The notes: a model not told the origin generated them from the sequence alone. DNA of 64,000 nucleotides from Cardiobacterium hominis (GCF_900637305.1 NZ_LR134365.1:737501-801500), one strand, 5' to 3'. Positions 28,318 to 40,251 are shown, numbered from the stretch's first letter. Numbers and translations are program-made.

Positions 28318-30399
28318 GTGAAAGAAAACATCACCTTTAGCTACGGCAAACACCAAGTTACCCTGGAAAGCGGCGAAATCGCCCGCCAGGCAGATGGCGC
28401 CGTCATGGTCAATATGGAAGGCACCGTCGTACTCGTGACAGCGGTTGCCAAAAAAACCGTCGCCGAAGGACAGGACTTCTTTCCGCTGACCGTCGATTAC
28501 CAAGAAAAATCCTACGCCGCCGGACGAATCCCCGGCGGTTACTTCCGTCGCGAAGGCCGTCCCAGCGAAAACGAAACACTGGTCTCGCGCCTGATTGACC
28601 GTCCGCTGCGCCCGCTCTTCCCCGAAGGCTTCTTCAACGAAGTACAAGTCATTGCCAGCGTCATGTCGGTCAATCCCGACATTAGTCCGGACATCCCGGC
28701 GATGATCGGCGCCTCTGCCGCCATTGCCCTCTCCGGCGTGCCGTTCAACGGCCCGATTGGCGCGGCGCGCGTCGGTTACAAAAACGGCGCTTACCTGCTC
28801 AACCCTTCCGACAAAGAGCTGCAAACCTCCGACCTTGACCTCGTTGTCGCCGGCACCGAAGGTGCGGTGCTGATGGTTGAGTCGCAGGCGAACGAACTGC
28901 CGGAAGACGTCATGCTCGGCGCCGTCATGTACGGCCACGAACAAATGCAGGTGGTCATCAACGCCATCCGCGAACTGGCCGCCAAAGCGGGCAAACCCGC
29001 CTGGGACTGGCAACCTGCGCCTGCTGACGAAGCGCTCATCGCCAAAGTACGCGAACTGGCGCACGACAAACTCGTCGCGGCCTACCAAATCGCCGACAAA
29101 CAAGAACGCCAGGCTGCCGTTGCCGCCGTTCACGAAGCCGCGCAAGCTGCCTTGGTGAGCGAAGACGGCTGGAATGCCGCCGCCGTCGGCAATACCGTAC
29201 ACGACCTCGAATACCGCGTCGTACGTGACCGTATCCTTGCCAAAGAACCGCGCATTGACGGCCGCGATACCGTCACCGTGCGCCCGATTACCATCCGCAC
29301 CGGTGTCCTGCCGCGCGTGCATGGTTCCGCCCTCTTTACCCGTGGCGAAACCCAGGCACTGGTCGTTGCCACCCTCGGCACCGGCCGCGATGCACAAATC
29401 ATCGACGCCCTTACCGGCGAATACCGCGACATCTTCATGTTGCATTACAACTTCCCGCCGTTCAGCGTCGGCGAAACCGGCCGCGTGGGCTCGCCGAAGC
29501 GCCGCGAAATCGGGCATGGCCGTCTCGCCCGCCGTGGCGTGACCGCCATTCTGCCGCCAGAAAGCACCTTCCCCTATACCATCCGCGTCGTCTCCGAAAT
29601 CACCGAATCCAACGGCTCCAGCTCGATGGCCTCCGTTTGCGGCACCAGTCTTGCGCTGATGGATGCCGGCGTACCGGTCAAAACCCCGGTGGCAGGCATT
29701 GCTATGGGCTTGGTCAAAGAAGGAGAGCGCTTCACCGTCCTCTCCGACATCCTGGGCGACGAAGACCACCTGGGCGACATGGACTTCAAAGTCGCCGGTT
29801 CCGCCAATGGCGTTACCGCCCTGCAGATGGACATCAAAATTGACGGCATCACCCGTGAAATCATGGAACAGGCGCTAACCCAGGCTAAAGCCGGACGCCT
29901 GCATATCCTTGAGATCATGAACCAGGCCATTGCCCAACCGCGTGCCGAAATCTCCGAATACGCGCCGCGTTTCACTACCCTGCGCATTGACGTTGAAAAA
30001 ATCAAAGACGTTATCGGCAAAGGTGGCGCGACCATTCGCAGTATCACTGAAACCACCGGTACCACCATCGAAATCGAAGACGACGGCACCATCAAAATCG
30101 CCGCGGTGGACAAAACCGCTGCCGACGACGCGCGCCGCATCATCGAAGAAATTACCGCCGAACCGGAAATCGGCCGCATCTACGACGCCAAAGTCGTCAA
30201 AATCACCGACTTCGGCGCCTTTGTTGCCTTCCTTCCCGGCAAGGAAGGACTGGTACACGTCTCGCAAATCGCCGAGCACCGCGTCAATAACGTGGAAGAT
30301 GAGCTCAGCGTTGGCCAGGAAGTCAAAGTCAAACTGCTGGAAATCGACCGCCAAGGCCGCGTCAGGCTTTCTATCAAAGAGGCAAAAAATCCGCTATAA
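28318..30399 (+). CDS. pnp: Polyribonucleotide nucleotidyltransferase (PNPase)
   Basis: A phosphorolytic 3'-5' exoribonuclease of the degradosome. The 693 residues contain two RNase PH domains (first about 10-215; second about 310-540 with the active-site [15 protein letters not shown]), an all-alpha linker, a KH domain ([14 protein letters not shown]) and a C-terminal S1 domain ([20 protein letters not shown]). Translation starts at GTG 28318 after GCGAGG. The protein ends soon after S1, slightly shorter than E. coli PNPase (711). The likely promoter -10 of the downstream tRNA overlaps its stop codon. Confidence 0.97.
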   Translation: MKENITFSYGKHQVTLESGEIARQADGAVMVNMEGTVVLVTAVAKKTVAEGQDFFPLTVDYQEKSYAAGRIPGGYFRREGRPSENETLVSRLIDRPLRPLFPEGFFNEVQVIASVMSVNPDISPDIPAMIGASAAIALSGVPFNGPIGAARVGYKNGAYLLNPSDKELQTSDLDLVVAGTEGAVLMVESQANELPEDVMLGAVMYGHEQMQVVINAIRELAAKAGKPAWDWQPAPADEALIAKVRELAHDKLVAAYQIADKQERQAAVAAVHEAAQAALVSEDGWNAAAVGNTVHDLEYRVVRDRILAKEPRIDGRDTVTVRPITIRTGVLPRVHGSALFTRGETQALVVATLGTGRDAQIIDALTGEYRDIFMLHYNFPPFSVGETGRVGSPKRREIGHGRLARRGVTAILPPESTFPYTIRVVSEITESNGSSSMASVCGTSLALMDAGVPVKTPVAGIAMGLVKEGERFTVLSDILGDEDHLGDMDFKVAGSANGVTALQMDIKIDGITREIMEQALTQAKAGRLHILEIMNQAIAQPRAEISEYAPRFTTLRIDVEKIKDVIGKGGATIRSITETTGTTIEIEDDGTIKIAAVDKTAADDARRIIEEITAEPEIGRIYDAKVVKITDFGAFVAFLPGKEGLVHVSQIAEHRVNNVEDELSVGQEVKVKLLEIDRQGRVRLSIKEAKNPL

Positions 30400-30400
30400 T
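30395..30400 (+). promoter_or_regulatory. Possible -10 box for tRNA-Ser inside the pnp stop
   Basis: A perfect TATAAT lies 28 bases before the tRNA start and includes the pnp stop codon. The -35 region is weak, so co-transcription from pnp is also possible. Confidence 0.45.
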
Positions 30401-30427
30401 TCGCGCCCGTTTTAACCCGACCAAACC

Positions 30428-30518
30428 GGAGAGATGGCAGAGTGGTCGAATGCGCACGCCTGGAAAGTGTGTATACGTTAATAGCGTATCGGGGGTTCGA
30501 ATCCCCCTCTCTCCGCCA
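30428..30518 (+). tRNA. tRNA-Ser (GGA anticodon)
   Basis: A 91-nt class II tRNA. The acceptor pairs GGAGAGA / TCTCTCC, the D arm is TGGCAGAGTGGTCGAA, and the anticodon loop CTGGAAAG reads GGA (serine UCC/UCU). A long variable arm and the T arm GGGGGTTCGAATCCCCC follow, with encoded CCA. Confidence 0.97.
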
Positions 30519-30526
30519 CTATTACC

Positions 30527-30552
30527 AACCGCCCGCACTGGGCGGTTTTTTT
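30527..30552 (+). terminator. Terminator after tRNA-Ser
   Basis: Stem ACCGCCC / GGGCGGT with a GCACT loop and TTTTTTT. Confidence 0.9.
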
Positions 30553-30563
30553 CAGCGCTGATT

Positions 30564-31280
30564 ATGCTTCGCACCAACCGCCTCCTTTCCCTGCTGCAGC
30601 ACCTGCGACAAAGCCGCCAAGCCATCACCGCACAAGAACTGGCGGGTGTCTTTGGTGTCAGTCTGCGTACCATCTATCGCGACATCGAAACGCTGCGCCA
30701 GCAGGGCGCGGACATCCGCGGCGCAGCGGGCATCGGCTTCATCCTGCACAAAACTGATTTTCTTTTGCCGCCGCTGATGTTCAATGAAGATGAAATTGAA
30801 GCGCTGGTTTTCGGCGTCCGCTCCGTCATTGTTCAGGGCGACGGCGCGTTGGTCAGCGCCGCACGCAGCCTGCTTGGCAAAATTCATGATGCCCTGCCGC
30901 CGAAATGGTCGGCACGTCTTGCGACACAAGCGCTTTATCCGTTGAGCGGCAAGGAAAACAGCGGCTATAGCGCGAGCGAACTTCAAGTTCTCGCGCAAAT
31001 CCGTCACGCCCTGCGCGAGCAACATAAACTCCATTTCCGTTACACCGACGCCAGCGGACATAGCAGTGAGCGCACGGTCTGGCCGCTTGCCATCGGCTAT
31101 TTTGAGGATTCGCGCCTGCTCGCCGCCTGGTGCGAACTGCGTCAGGATTTTCGTCATTTTCGTTGCGACCGCATACAGGACGCGAAAACGGGCGAAGCCT
31201 ACCCACGACCGCAGGCGCTGCTCCTCAAGCAATGGCAGGCACAGGAAAAGGTGGATTTGCTACGGATTTACGGATTTTGA
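30564..31280 (+). CDS. HTH-WYL transcriptional regulator (YafY/DeoR-like)
   Basis: A 238-residue regulator. Residues 1-60 form a winged helix (RLLSLLQHLRQSRQAITAQE, then VSLRTIYRDIETLRQQGADI), and residues about 130-225 form a WYL domain whose diagnostic segment appears as RTVWPLAIGYFEDSRLLAAW. WYL domains sense ligands, often nucleic acid fragments. The ATG at 30564 is just after the tRNA terminator; the longer frame from 30450 would run through the tRNA. No target gene is evident; the next genes are on the other strand. Confidence 0.88.
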   Translation: MLRTNRLLSLLQHLRQSRQAITAQELAGVFGVSLRTIYRDIETLRQQGADIRGAAGIGFILHKTDFLLPPLMFNEDEIEALVFGVRSVIVQGDGALVSAARSLLGKIHDALPPKWSARLATQALYPLSGKENSGYSASELQVLAQIRHALREQHKLHFRYTDASGHSSERTVWPLAIGYFEDSRLLAAWCELRQDFRHFRCDRIQDAKTGEAYPRPQALLLKQWQAQEKVDLLRIYGF

Positions 31281-31308
31281 GCGAGGCGGCAGCGGGCGGG
31301 CAATGTGT

Positions 31309-32199
31309 TTATTGCGGGCGCGTTGGCCTGCTGTCGAGGTACCAGCGCAGGGCGCCGATCATGCCGGCGCGGTTGCCCAGGCTGGCGCAGCGGATGTTTT
31401 TCGGCATGAAGTGCAGGGCGGGCAGTTTTTCTGCCAGTTGGGCGCGGAGGCGCGGTTCGATCAGGTCGTGTTGCGCGGCGATGCCGCCACCGATGAGGAG
31501 GGTTTCCGGCGCAAGCAGGTGGATGGCGGGCAGCAGGCCGTCGGTCAGGGCGCCCAGCATGTGGTCGAGGGCGTAGGCGGCGTCGGCGTCGCCCGCGCGC
31601 AGGCGCTGAAAGAGGGTTTTGCCGTCGATGTGTTCGCCGCGGCGTTCGGCGTAGGTGGCGAGCAGGGCGGTGGTGGAGGCGGCTTGTTCGAGGCGGCGTC
31701 CGTCACCCAGGGGGCAGACGCCGATTTCTCCGGCGGCGTAGTTGGCGCCGCGCCACAGTTTGCCTTCGAGGAGGATGGCGCCGCCGAGGCCGGTGCCGAG
31801 GGTGAGGCAGAGGGCGGAGCTGCTGTTTTGTGCCGCGCCTAGCCAGGCTTCGCCGAGCGCCATGGCATTGACGTCGTTTTCGACGCTGCACGGCAGGCCG
31901 CATTGGCTTTCGATGGTTTGTTTGAGTGCGGTGCCGCTGTAACCCGGGATGCTAGGGCCTGCGTGCAGCACGGTGCCGCGGTAGGGGTCGATGACGCCGG
32001 CGCTGGAGATGGCGACGCCTTGTAGTGCGGTGTGTGTTTGTTCTTCGCGGCAGATGCGGACGATTTGTTCGCCGATGTGGTTGTCTTGCGCGCTGACGGC
32101 GGTTTTTTGGTTGGGGAGTGTTTGGGTGCAGCTGCCGTCTGTCTGGTAGAGGGCGGCCTTGATTTCGCTGCCGCCGATGTCGAGGGTGAGGATGGTCAT
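31309..32199 (-). CDS. nanK: N-acetylmannosamine kinase (ROK family)
   Basis: Phosphorylates ManNAc to ManNAc-6-P in the cytoplasm. The 296-residue ROK protein has the ATP loop LTLDIGGSEIKAALYQ, the substrate region SVENDVNAMALGEAW with the catalytic Asp, and LGTGLGGAILLEG. The classic ROK zinc motif CxCGxxGC is missing: the region reads GEIGVCPLGDGRRLEQ, so zinc binding is probably lost, as in some NanK-type proteins. Assignment to ManNAc rests on its place as the last gene of the sialic acid operon, overlapping the regulator gene by 4 bases. Confidence 0.85.
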   Translation of the reverse strand: MTILTLDIGGSEIKAALYQTDGSCTQTLPNQKTAVSAQDNHIGEQIVRICREEQTHTALQGVAISSAGVIDPYRGTVLHAGPSIPGYSGTALKQTIESQCGLPCSVENDVNAMALGEAWLGAAQNSSSALCLTLGTGLGGAILLEGKLWRGANYAAGEIGVCPLGDGRRLEQAASTTALLATYAERRGEHIDGKTLFQRLRAGDADAAYALDHMLGALTDGLLPAIHLLAPETLLIGGGIAAQHDLIEPRLRAQLAEKLPALHFMPKNIRCASLGNRAGMIGALRWYLDSRPTRPQ

Positions 32200-33017
32200 G
32201 TTTGTTCCTTGTTGCGTTGCAGGGCGCGGTAGGTGCGCTGCCAGATGCGGTCGCGTTCGGCGGCGTCGTGGTTCATGTAGTCGGCGTAGAGGATGTCGAG
32301 GACGACGAGGACGGGGAATTGCGGCGAGATGAGCCGCCCGTGTTCCATCTGGTTTTTGACGGCAAAGAGTTGGACTTCGTCGAAGGTGTCGCGGTATTCG
32401 CGGTCAGCGTTGGCGGTGAGGAGGACGGTGGCGGCGCCTTGGCTTTTAGCGGTTTGCAGGGCTTCGATGATGATTTTGCTGCGCCCGCTGATGCTGATGC
32501 CGATGGCCAGGCATTCGGGGTCGGTGAGGACGGCGGTCATGCGGATCATATCGTCGTCGGTGATGGCTTCGCAGATGAGCCCGATACGCATGAAGCGGAA
32601 TTTCATTTCTTGCGCGACCATGCCGGAGCTGCCTTTGCCGTAGATGTAAACCCGCTTTTTGTGCAGGAGCAGCGCGGTGATGCGGCGGATTTGCCGCATG
32701 TCGATGATGGCGTAGGTTTTGTTGAGCAGTTCTTGGTAGCTGGCGAGGACGGGTTGGACGAAGTCGCTGCCGCCGTGGTTTTCTGTCTGGTTGTGCGCGT
32801 AGAAGAGTTCGCGCAGGCCGCGGAAGCCGCATTTTTGTGAGAAGCGGGTCAATGCGGCTTCGGACACGCCCAGGCGCTTCGCCAGCGCTTTGCCGGTTTC
32901 TTCCGGCGGGGTTTCGCCGCCGCCGAGGAAGTAATCGGCAATTTTGCGCTCAACCGGGCTGAATTCTTGCAGGTGCGCTTCGATGTAGGGGCGGGCGTTT
33001 TTGCTGAAGACGATCAC
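32196..33017 (-). CDS. RpiR-family regulator of sialic acid genes (NanR/SiaR-like)
   Basis: A 273-residue regulator. It has an N-terminal RpiR helix-turn-helix (FSPVERKIADYFL, then LAKRLGVSEAALTRFSQKCG) and a C-terminal SIS sugar-phosphate domain (VYIYGKGSSGMVAQEMKFRF, then AIGISISGRSKIIIEAL). In Haemophilus and Vibrio relatives a regulator of this type senses ManNAc-6-P or GlcN-6-P. It lies inside the operon, overlapping nanQ and nanK by 4 bases each, so it would control its own level. The palindrome at 38083-38098 is a plausible target. Confidence 0.88.
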   Translation of the reverse strand: MIVFSKNARPYIEAHLQEFSPVERKIADYFLGGGETPPEETGKALAKRLGVSEAALTRFSQKCGFRGLRELFYAHNQTENHGGSDFVQPVLASYQELLNKTYAIIDMRQIRRITALLLHKKRVYIYGKGSSGMVAQEMKFRFMRIGLICEAITDDDMIRMTAVLTDPECLAIGISISGRSKIIIEALQTAKSQGAATVLLTANADREYRDTFDEVQLFAVKNQMEHGRLISPQFPVLVVLDILYADYMNHDAAERDRIWQRTYRALQRNKEQT

Positions 33018-33475
33018 CGCAGTGTTTCCAGGCGGATTTTGAAGACGGCCTTGTGCAGGGTCTCGCTTTGCGCTTCAACGATGAGGCCGGTCTGGTGCGC
33101 GTCTTCGGGGTAGAATACTGCCAGATAGCCCGGTTCGAGCAGGAGACTGCTGCGCGCGTGGGCGCTGTCAATCGCCTGGTAGTCGCGGTCGGCGTGGTAT
33201 TCGCCCGCCGCGCAGTCGGCAAGGAAGGCCTGGCGCACCCATTCGCGCCCGTCAAGGACGAGGTGGACGTCAATGTAGTCGCGGTGCGCTTCCCAGATGC
33301 GCGCGTCGGCCTCGGCGGTTGGGTAGTGGAAGATGTTGACGTAAAAGTCGTCGCCGTCTATCGGATATTGTTTGTCCGCCCAGGTTGTCAGGTCTTTGCC
33401 GGCAAGCCAGCGGCAGACTTTTTCCGCGGCGGGTGAGCGGTAGCTCGTGGCGTGGTCAAGCGAGAGGAGTTCCAT
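33014..33475 (-). CDS. nanQ: YhcH/YjgK/YiaL-family protein, likely N-acetylneuraminate anomerase
   Basis: A cupin-like cytoplasmic protein of 153 residues (DUF386). The metal-binding residues appear in EAHRDYIDVHLVLDGRE and in YPEDAHQTGL. In E. coli NanQ (YhcH) speeds alpha-to-beta conversion of Neu5Ac before cleavage by NanA. It sits 4 bases downstream of siaQM and overlaps the regulator gene, consistent with that role. Confidence 0.87.
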   Translation of the reverse strand: MELLSLDHATSYRSPAAEKVCRWLAGKDLTTWADKQYPIDGDDFYVNIFHYPTAEADARIWEAHRDYIDVHLVLDGREWVRQAFLADCAAGEYHADRDYQAIDSAHARSSLLLEPGYLAVFYPEDAHQTGLIVEAQSETLHKAVFKIRLETLR

Positions 33476-33479
33476 GTTT

Positions 33480-35327
33480 TTATCCCATGATGAGGTTGGG
33501 CAGGAAGGTGACGATGCCCGGGAAAAGAGTGATGAGCAGCAAGCAGAGCGCGATGGGGATGATGAAGGGGATGACGCCGCGGGTAACGGTGCTGACGCTC
33601 ATGTTGCCCACGCGGGCGACGACGAAGAGCGCCATGCCCATCGGCGGGGTGAGGATGCCGATCATCATGTTAAGTGTAGTCATCACGCCGAAGAAGACAA
33701 GGTCGATGTTGAACTGCTGGGCGATGGGGATGAGCATCGGCAGCACGAGGAATTGCAGCGCCAGCGCGTCGATAAACATGCCGAGGAACAGGAGCAGCAG
33801 GTTAATCATCAGCAGCACCATCAAGGTATTGTCGGCAAAGGTCATGAAGCCGCTTGCGACCTGCATCGCCACCCGTTCGCGGGCAATCATGTCGCCGAAG
33901 AAGGTGACGGTCATCACCATCAGAACCGTTACCCCGGTAATCGCCATCGCTTCCACGCAGCAGGTGAACAGTCCGGCGGGGGTGAGTTCGCGATAGACGA
34001 ACATGCCGAGGATGATGGAATACAGGGCGGCGATGACGGCGGCTTCCGTCGGGGTGAAGGCGCCGGAGAAGATGCCGCCGATGATGAGTATCGGCGTCAG
34101 CAGCGGCCAAAACGCCTGTTTGAACGCCCGTCTGCGTTCGGCGGCGGACGTTTTCGGCGCTTTGCCATAGCCGCGTTTTTTACAAACAATGGTGTTCATC
34201 ACCATCAGCAAAATGGTGAGCAGCACGCCGGGGACGAAACCGGCGAGGAAGAGCTTGGCGATGGAAACATCGGCAATGACACCGTAAATAATCATCGCGA
34301 TACTCGGCGGCACCAGCGGGCCGATGATGCAGGAGGCTGCGGTAATGCCGCCGCAGAGGTCGTCTTCATAACCGGCGTCGCGCATCGCCTTGATTTCCAG
34401 CTGCCCCAGACCGCCCGCATCGGCCAATGCCGAGCCGGACATCCCGGAGAAAATCAGACTGGCGGCGATATTCACATGCCCCATGCCGCCGGTGTAATGC
34501 CCCAACATGGCAAGGGCGAAATTGAAAATGCGGGTAGTGATACCGGCGCTATTCATCAAAATGCCGGTAAGGATGAAAAACGGCACGCTCAACAGGCCGA
34601 AACTATTAACGCTATCGACCAATTTGGTCGCGGCAAAATTACCGGTACCCCAGCGGGTCATAGAAAAGAACAATACGGCGGCGATAAAAAGCGACCAGCC
34701 CACCGGCACCCCGGCAAACATAATAACCAGCCAGATAATCAGCGCGACATAAACCGAGCTTTTGCCGAATTTGACATACTCACTAATGCGCAGCGCGTTG
34801 AACCAGGAAGGCTCGATGAAAGCCACCAAAAGCACCGCCGCGGCCAAAACCATATAAACCCAAACGGGAATGCGGCTGTCGCCCTTGCGGTAATTCTCCT
34901 GCTGTGCCTGCAAGAAACGGAAGAACATCAAGACGGCACAAACCGGCAGGGAAAGATAAAGCCATTTATTGGAAATGCCGAGAGAAACCAGCTGGTCAGA
35001 AGCCTTGGTGAAAACGGTGACGCCATAATAAAACAGGAGCAAGATGGCGCTGAAAATAATCAATTGCGCCAGACTGAAAACCCAGACCCGTAATGTGGCG
35101 GGCAAATGACTGGTAATGAAATCAATCAGCACATGCTGCTGACTGCGGATGCCGATAGAAACACCGAGCATCCCGACATAAACGAAAAGCAGGCGAGCTG
35201 CTTCTTCCGACCAAATGAGCGGGTGATGCAATACTTGGCGAAAGAAAATTTGCGCGACCAGAATGACGAATATCAGCAGGAATAAGCTGCCGCCAACCCA
35301 TTCTTCCAATTTATTCAAAACTTTCAT
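33480..35327 (-). CDS. siaT: Sialic acid TRAP transporter, fused small/large subunit
   Basis: The membrane component (SiaQM) of the sialic acid TRAP system, driven by the Na+ gradient. The 615-residue protein fuses an N-terminal DctQ-like domain (four helices, with [20 protein letters not shown]) to a C-terminal DctM-like domain (12-13 helices, with [20 protein letters not shown] and [18 protein letters not shown] [18 protein letters not shown]). It is the same size and fusion type as Haemophilus influenzae SiaQM (616). It is transcribed after siaP, with a 91-base gap that holds a stable hairpin. Confidence 0.94.
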   Translation of the reverse strand: MKVLNKLEEWVGGSLFLLIFVILVAQIFFRQVLHHPLIWSEEAARLLFVYVGMLGVSIGIRSQQHVLIDFITSHLPATLRVWVFSLAQLIIFSAILLLFYYGVTVFTKASDQLVSLGISNKWLYLSLPVCAVLMFFRFLQAQQENYRKGDSRIPVWVYMVLAAAVLLVAFIEPSWFNALRISEYVKFGKSSVYVALIIWLVIMFAGVPVGWSLFIAAVLFFSMTRWGTGNFAATKLVDSVNSFGLLSVPFFILTGILMNSAGITTRIFNFALAMLGHYTGGMGHVNIAASLIFSGMSGSALADAGGLGQLEIKAMRDAGYEDDLCGGITAASCIIGPLVPPSIAMIIYGVIADVSIAKLFLAGFVPGVLLTILLMVMNTIVCKKRGYGKAPKTSAAERRRAFKQAFWPLLTPILIIGGIFSGAFTPTEAAVIAALYSIILGMFVYRELTPAGLFTCCVEAMAITGVTVLMVMTVTFFGDMIARERVAMQVASGFMTFADNTLMVLLMINLLLLFLGMFIDALALQFLVLPMLIPIAQQFNIDLVFFGVMTTLNMMIGILTPPMGMALFVVARVGNMSVSTVTRGVIPFIIPIALCLLLITLFPGIVTFLPNLIMG

Positions 35328-35349
35328 GCTTCCCTCCGCGTTGCCGTTT

Positions 35350-35371
35350 GCCGTCTGCCGCAGCAGACGGC
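35350..35371 (-). promoter_or_regulatory. Hairpin between siaP and siaQM
   Basis: A perfect 9-bp stem GCCGTCTGC / GCAGACGGC with a 4-base loop and no T-run. It is probably a 3' stabiliser or processing site that leaves more siaP mRNA than siaQM mRNA; that role is inference. Confidence 0.55.
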
Positions 35372-35418
35372 CGATGAAAAGGGCGGCGGCGGAATGCGGC
35401 CGCCCGCTGTCATTTCAT

Positions 35419-37319
<1,901 letters not shown>

Positions 37320-37332
37320 GGGTTTTCTCCGG

Positions 37333-38037
37333 TTATGGTTTGGTCGCTTGCACGAATTGCTCGGTAATCCACTTCGGGCGGGTAATCGCCGAGCCGACTA
37401 CGACGCTGTAAACCCCCAGTGCCAGCACACGCCGCACTTTTTCCGGGGTATTGATGTTGCCCTCGGCGATAATCGGCCGCTTGACGGACGCGAGCGCGGC
37501 GCGAATCAGGGCGAAATCGTCGTGTTCGATGCGCGCGCCGCGGGTCGCGGGGGTGTAGCCGACCAGCGTCGTGCCGATGAAATCAAAGCCGAGGGCGTCG
37601 GCGTGTTGCATTTCGGCGAGGCTGGCGCAGTCGGCCATCAGCAAGACTTCAGGATAGGCGGCACGGATGGCGGCGACGAATGCCGCGAGCGTTTGCCCGC
37701 CCGGACGCGGCGCATCGCGGGCGTCTATGGCGATGATTTCCGGGGCGACGGTCATCAGTTCGTCCACCTCGCGCATGGTGGCGGTGATGAACACTTCGCT
37801 GTCGGGGTAATCGCGTTTGATGATGCCAATAATCGGCAGGTTGACGTTTTCACGGATGGCGCGGATATCTTCCGCCGAATTGGCGCGGATGCCTGCCGCA
37901 CCGCCCTGGGCAGCGGCGAGCGCCATCCGCCCCATGATGAAAGATGAATGCAGCGGTTCGTCGGCGAGTGCCTGGCAGGAAACGATCAATCCGCCTTGCA
38001 GGTTCGCCGGTAACGCGCGGGTTGCAGTTTGAGTCAT
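37333..38037 (-). CDS. nanE: N-acetylmannosamine-6-phosphate 2-epimerase
   Basis: Converts ManNAc-6-P to GlcNAc-6-P. The 234 residues form a TIM barrel with GGLIVSCQALADEPLHSS at the start, the catalytic-lysine region IIGIIKRDYPDSEVFIT, DARDAPRP, FIGTTLVGYT and the phosphate-binding ends AEGNINTPEKV and VVVGSAITRP. First gene of the operon, divergent from nanM with about 117 bases between them. Confidence 0.95.
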   Translation of the reverse strand: MTQTATRALPANLQGGLIVSCQALADEPLHSSFIMGRMALAAAQGGAAGIRANSAEDIRAIRENVNLPIIGIIKRDYPDSEVFITATMREVDELMTVAPEIIAIDARDAPRPGGQTLAAFVAAIRAAYPEVLLMADCASLAEMQHADALGFDFIGTTLVGYTPATRGARIEHDDFALIRAALASVKRPIIAEGNINTPEKVRRVLALGVYSVVVGSAITRPKWITEQFVQATKP

Positions 38038-38082
38038 GAATCATTCCTTGGTAGCGGGATGTTGGATGAAGTATAGGTCGTC

Positions 38083-38098
38083 TTGAAATAAATTTCAA
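38083..38098. promoter_or_regulatory. Palindromic operator candidate in the nanE-nanM intergenic region
   Basis: TTGAAATAAATTTCAA is a perfect 16-base palindrome in the shared upstream region. A related half-site AATTTCAT follows at about 38123. RpiR-family operators often have TGAAAT/ATTTCA-type arms, and the operon encodes an RpiR regulator. Binding is not shown. Confidence 0.6.
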
Positions 38099-38154
38099 AC
38101 GGCATTATGCTTCTGGGCAACAAATTTCATAACCAACCCGCGGGAGTTTGAAAA

Positions 38155-39282
38155 ATGACGCTAAAACAATCGTTAACCGCTTCTCTCTTGGCCGTGCTGG
38201 CACTCTCTGCGACGGGCAAAACGTATCCCGATTTGCCGGTCGCGCTTGCCGACGGCGGTGGTGCGCTGATTGGCGACACCGCTTATGTCGGTCTCGGCAG
38301 CGCTGAAGACGGCTTTTTTGCCCTTGATCTGAAGACACCGCAGGCGACGTGGCAAGCCCTGCCGCCCTTCCCCGGCGGGGCGCGCAGTCAGCCGGTGGTC
38401 GCCGCGCTGGACGGCAAGCTCTATGTCTTCGGCGGTTTGCAGAAGGACGCGGCGGGGGTGCTGCAACTGGTCAACGACGCCCATGTTTATGACCCGGCGC
38501 AGAAAACCTGGCAGAAACTGCCGACGCGCGCGCCTTTGGGGCTGGTTGGTGCCGCCGCTTTCACCCACGGCGGGCGGATTTATGTCGTTGGCGGTAGCAA
38601 CCTGTCGATTTTTAACGGCTATTTTCAGGATTACAGCGCCGCCGGTGATGATGAGGCGGGCAAGCAGGCGGTGATGCGCGCCTATTTTGACCAGCCCGCG
38701 CCGGATTATTTTTTCAACACCACCCTTTTTAGCTATGAGCCGCAGGGCAACCGCTGGCACAACGAAGGGCTGCTGCCGTTTTCCGGCCGCGCCGGTGCGG
38801 CGGTGAGCGTGCATGGCGATACGGTGATGGTTGCCAACGGCGAGATTAAACCCGGTCTGCGCACCGATGCGGTCGCGCAAGGCACATTTGATGCCCAGGG
38901 GCGTTTGCAATGGCAGACGCTGCCGCCGCTGATTGCGGCAGAATCCGGCGCGCGTCAGGAAGGACTGGCGGGGGCGTACAGCGGCTTTAGCGGCAACTAT
39001 TACCTGCTCGCCGGTGGCGCCAATTTCCCCGGCGCGGCACAGCGCTACGACGAAGGCCATCTCTATGCGCATGAGGGCTTGAGCAAGGTAACGCATGCGA
39101 CGGTTTACGCGCTGCACGACGGTGTCTGGCAGGTCGCCAGCGCCCTGCCGCAGCCCGCCGCTTACGGGGTAACGCTGCCGTATCAGGGCAAACTGCTGCT
39201 CCTTGGCGGCAAGGACAATCAGGGCGCCAGCCCGCGGGTCGATGTCCTCTCTTACGACGGCAAAACGCTGCACCTGGATTGA
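38155..39282 (+). CDS. nanM: N-acetylneuraminate epimerase (mutarotase), Kelch-repeat
   Basis: A periplasmic enzyme that speeds alpha/beta mutarotation of Neu5Ac. The 375 residues begin with a short signal peptide (LKQSLTASLLAVLALSATG) and continue as a Kelch beta-propeller (GKLYVFGGLQKD, GRIYVVGGSNLSIFNGYF, YYLLAGGANFPGA, GKLLLLGGKDNQG). The conserved Arg/Glu near ESGARQEGLAGAYSG fits NanM. GGGAG precedes the ATG. It is divergent from the rest of the island and shares its control region. Confidence 0.93.
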   Translation: MTLKQSLTASLLAVLALSATGKTYPDLPVALADGGGALIGDTAYVGLGSAEDGFFALDLKTPQATWQALPPFPGGARSQPVVAALDGKLYVFGGLQKDAAGVLQLVNDAHVYDPAQKTWQKLPTRAPLGLVGAAAFTHGGRIYVVGGSNLSIFNGYFQDYSAAGDDEAGKQAVMRAYFDQPAPDYFFNTTLFSYEPQGNRWHNEGLLPFSGRAGAAVSVHGDTVMVANGEIKPGLRTDAVAQGTFDAQGRLQWQTLPPLIAAESGARQEGLAGAYSGFSGNYYLLAGGANFPGAAQRYDEGHLYAHEGLSKVTHATVYALHDGVWQVASALPQPAAYGVTLPYQGKLLLLGGKDNQGASPRVDVLSYDGKTLHLD

Positions 39283-39457
39283 GCGGCTCAGCGTGGTATG
39301 ACGCGGCGGAAGCGGAGGCTTCCGCCGTTTTTTTCTGTCTGGCGTTGCCGCAGCCACCATAGAACGAAAAGTTATAGGCGCAGAAAAAAGCGTTCTTTGT
39401 CGGGCGGCAGGGCGCTGCCTACAATGCGCGCCTTTCATTCCCTGCTGGAGACCCCCC

Positions 39458-40231
39458 ATGAAAAAATGGCTACTCGCTACCCTCGCCCTGGCTTTCACCC
39501 ACGCCTACGCGGCGGACTCGCTGCTGGAGCGCATCAACGCGCACGGCACCGTCACCATCGGCACGGAAGGCACTTACGCGCCGTTCACCTATCACGACGA
39601 GAGCGGCAAGCTCACCGGTTATGATGTGGAAGTCGCGCGCGCCGTTGCCGACAAGCTCGGTTTCAAGGTCGATTTCAAGGAAACAGCGTGGGATGCGATG
39701 CTCGCCGGGCTCAAGGCGGAACGCTTTGATTTGGTAGCCAATCAGGTGGCGCTGACCACGCCGGAGCGGCGCGCCACGTTCGACAAGTCCGCCGAGTACA
39801 GCTATTCCGGGCCGATGGCGGTCAGCCGCGCCGATGACACGCGCATTCAGGCGCTCGCCGACGTCAAAGGGCTGAAATCGGCGCAGACGCTGTCCAGCAA
39901 CTACGGCGAGATGGCAAAAGCGGCGGGCGCGGAAATCGTGCCGGTCGATGGACTGGCGCAGGCGCTGATTTTGGTGCAGCAAAAACGCGCCGATTTCACG
40001 TTCAATGATTCGCTCGCCCTGCTCGATTATCTGAAGAAGACGCCGGATTCCGGGCTGCGCGTCGCCTGGCGCGCGGACGCGGCGGAAAAAGTCGGCGCCG
40101 GATTTGTCGCCAACAAGGGCAACGACGAAGCGCTCGCCAAAATCAGCGCGGCGGTGGAAGAACTGCGCGCCGACGGCACACTGAAGAAACTCGGCGAACA
40201 GTTCTTTGGCGAGGATGTGAGCGCGAAATAA
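39458..40231 (+). CDS. Amino-acid ABC transporter substrate-binding protein 1
   Basis: A periplasmic family 3 binding protein of 257 residues. After a signal peptide (KKWLLATLALAFTHAYA) come the type II fold motifs GTEGTYAPFTYHDESGKLTG and GYDVEVARAVADKLG, then FDLVANQVALTTPERR. This pattern is close to cystine-binding FliY/TcyJ-type proteins. The next gene encodes a second, similar receptor, followed by one permease and one ATPase. A palindromic repeat separates the two receptor genes. Substrate is inferred as cystine or a related polar amino acid. Confidence 0.87.
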   Translation: MKKWLLATLALAFTHAYAADSLLERINAHGTVTIGTEGTYAPFTYHDESGKLTGYDVEVARAVADKLGFKVDFKETAWDAMLAGLKAERFDLVANQVALTTPERRATFDKSAEYSYSGPMAVSRADDTRIQALADVKGLKSAQTLSSNYGEMAKAAGAEIVPVDGLAQALILVQQKRADFTFNDSLALLDYLKKTPDSGLRVAWRADAAEKVGAGFVANKGNDEALAKISAAVEELRADGTLKKLGEQFFGEDVSAK

Positions 40232-40251
40232 GCGCGCCAGTGACGCCCGAA

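Noticed and set aside
33447-35093. 548-codon plus-strand frame opposite siaQM
   Set aside because: His/Gln/Glu-rich antisense translation of membrane helices; no homology signal.
35350-35371. GCCGTCTG in the siaP-siaQM hairpin as a Neisseria-type DNA uptake sequence
   Set aside because: Only 8 of 10 bases match GCCGTCTGAA and it is not repeated elsewhere in the window.
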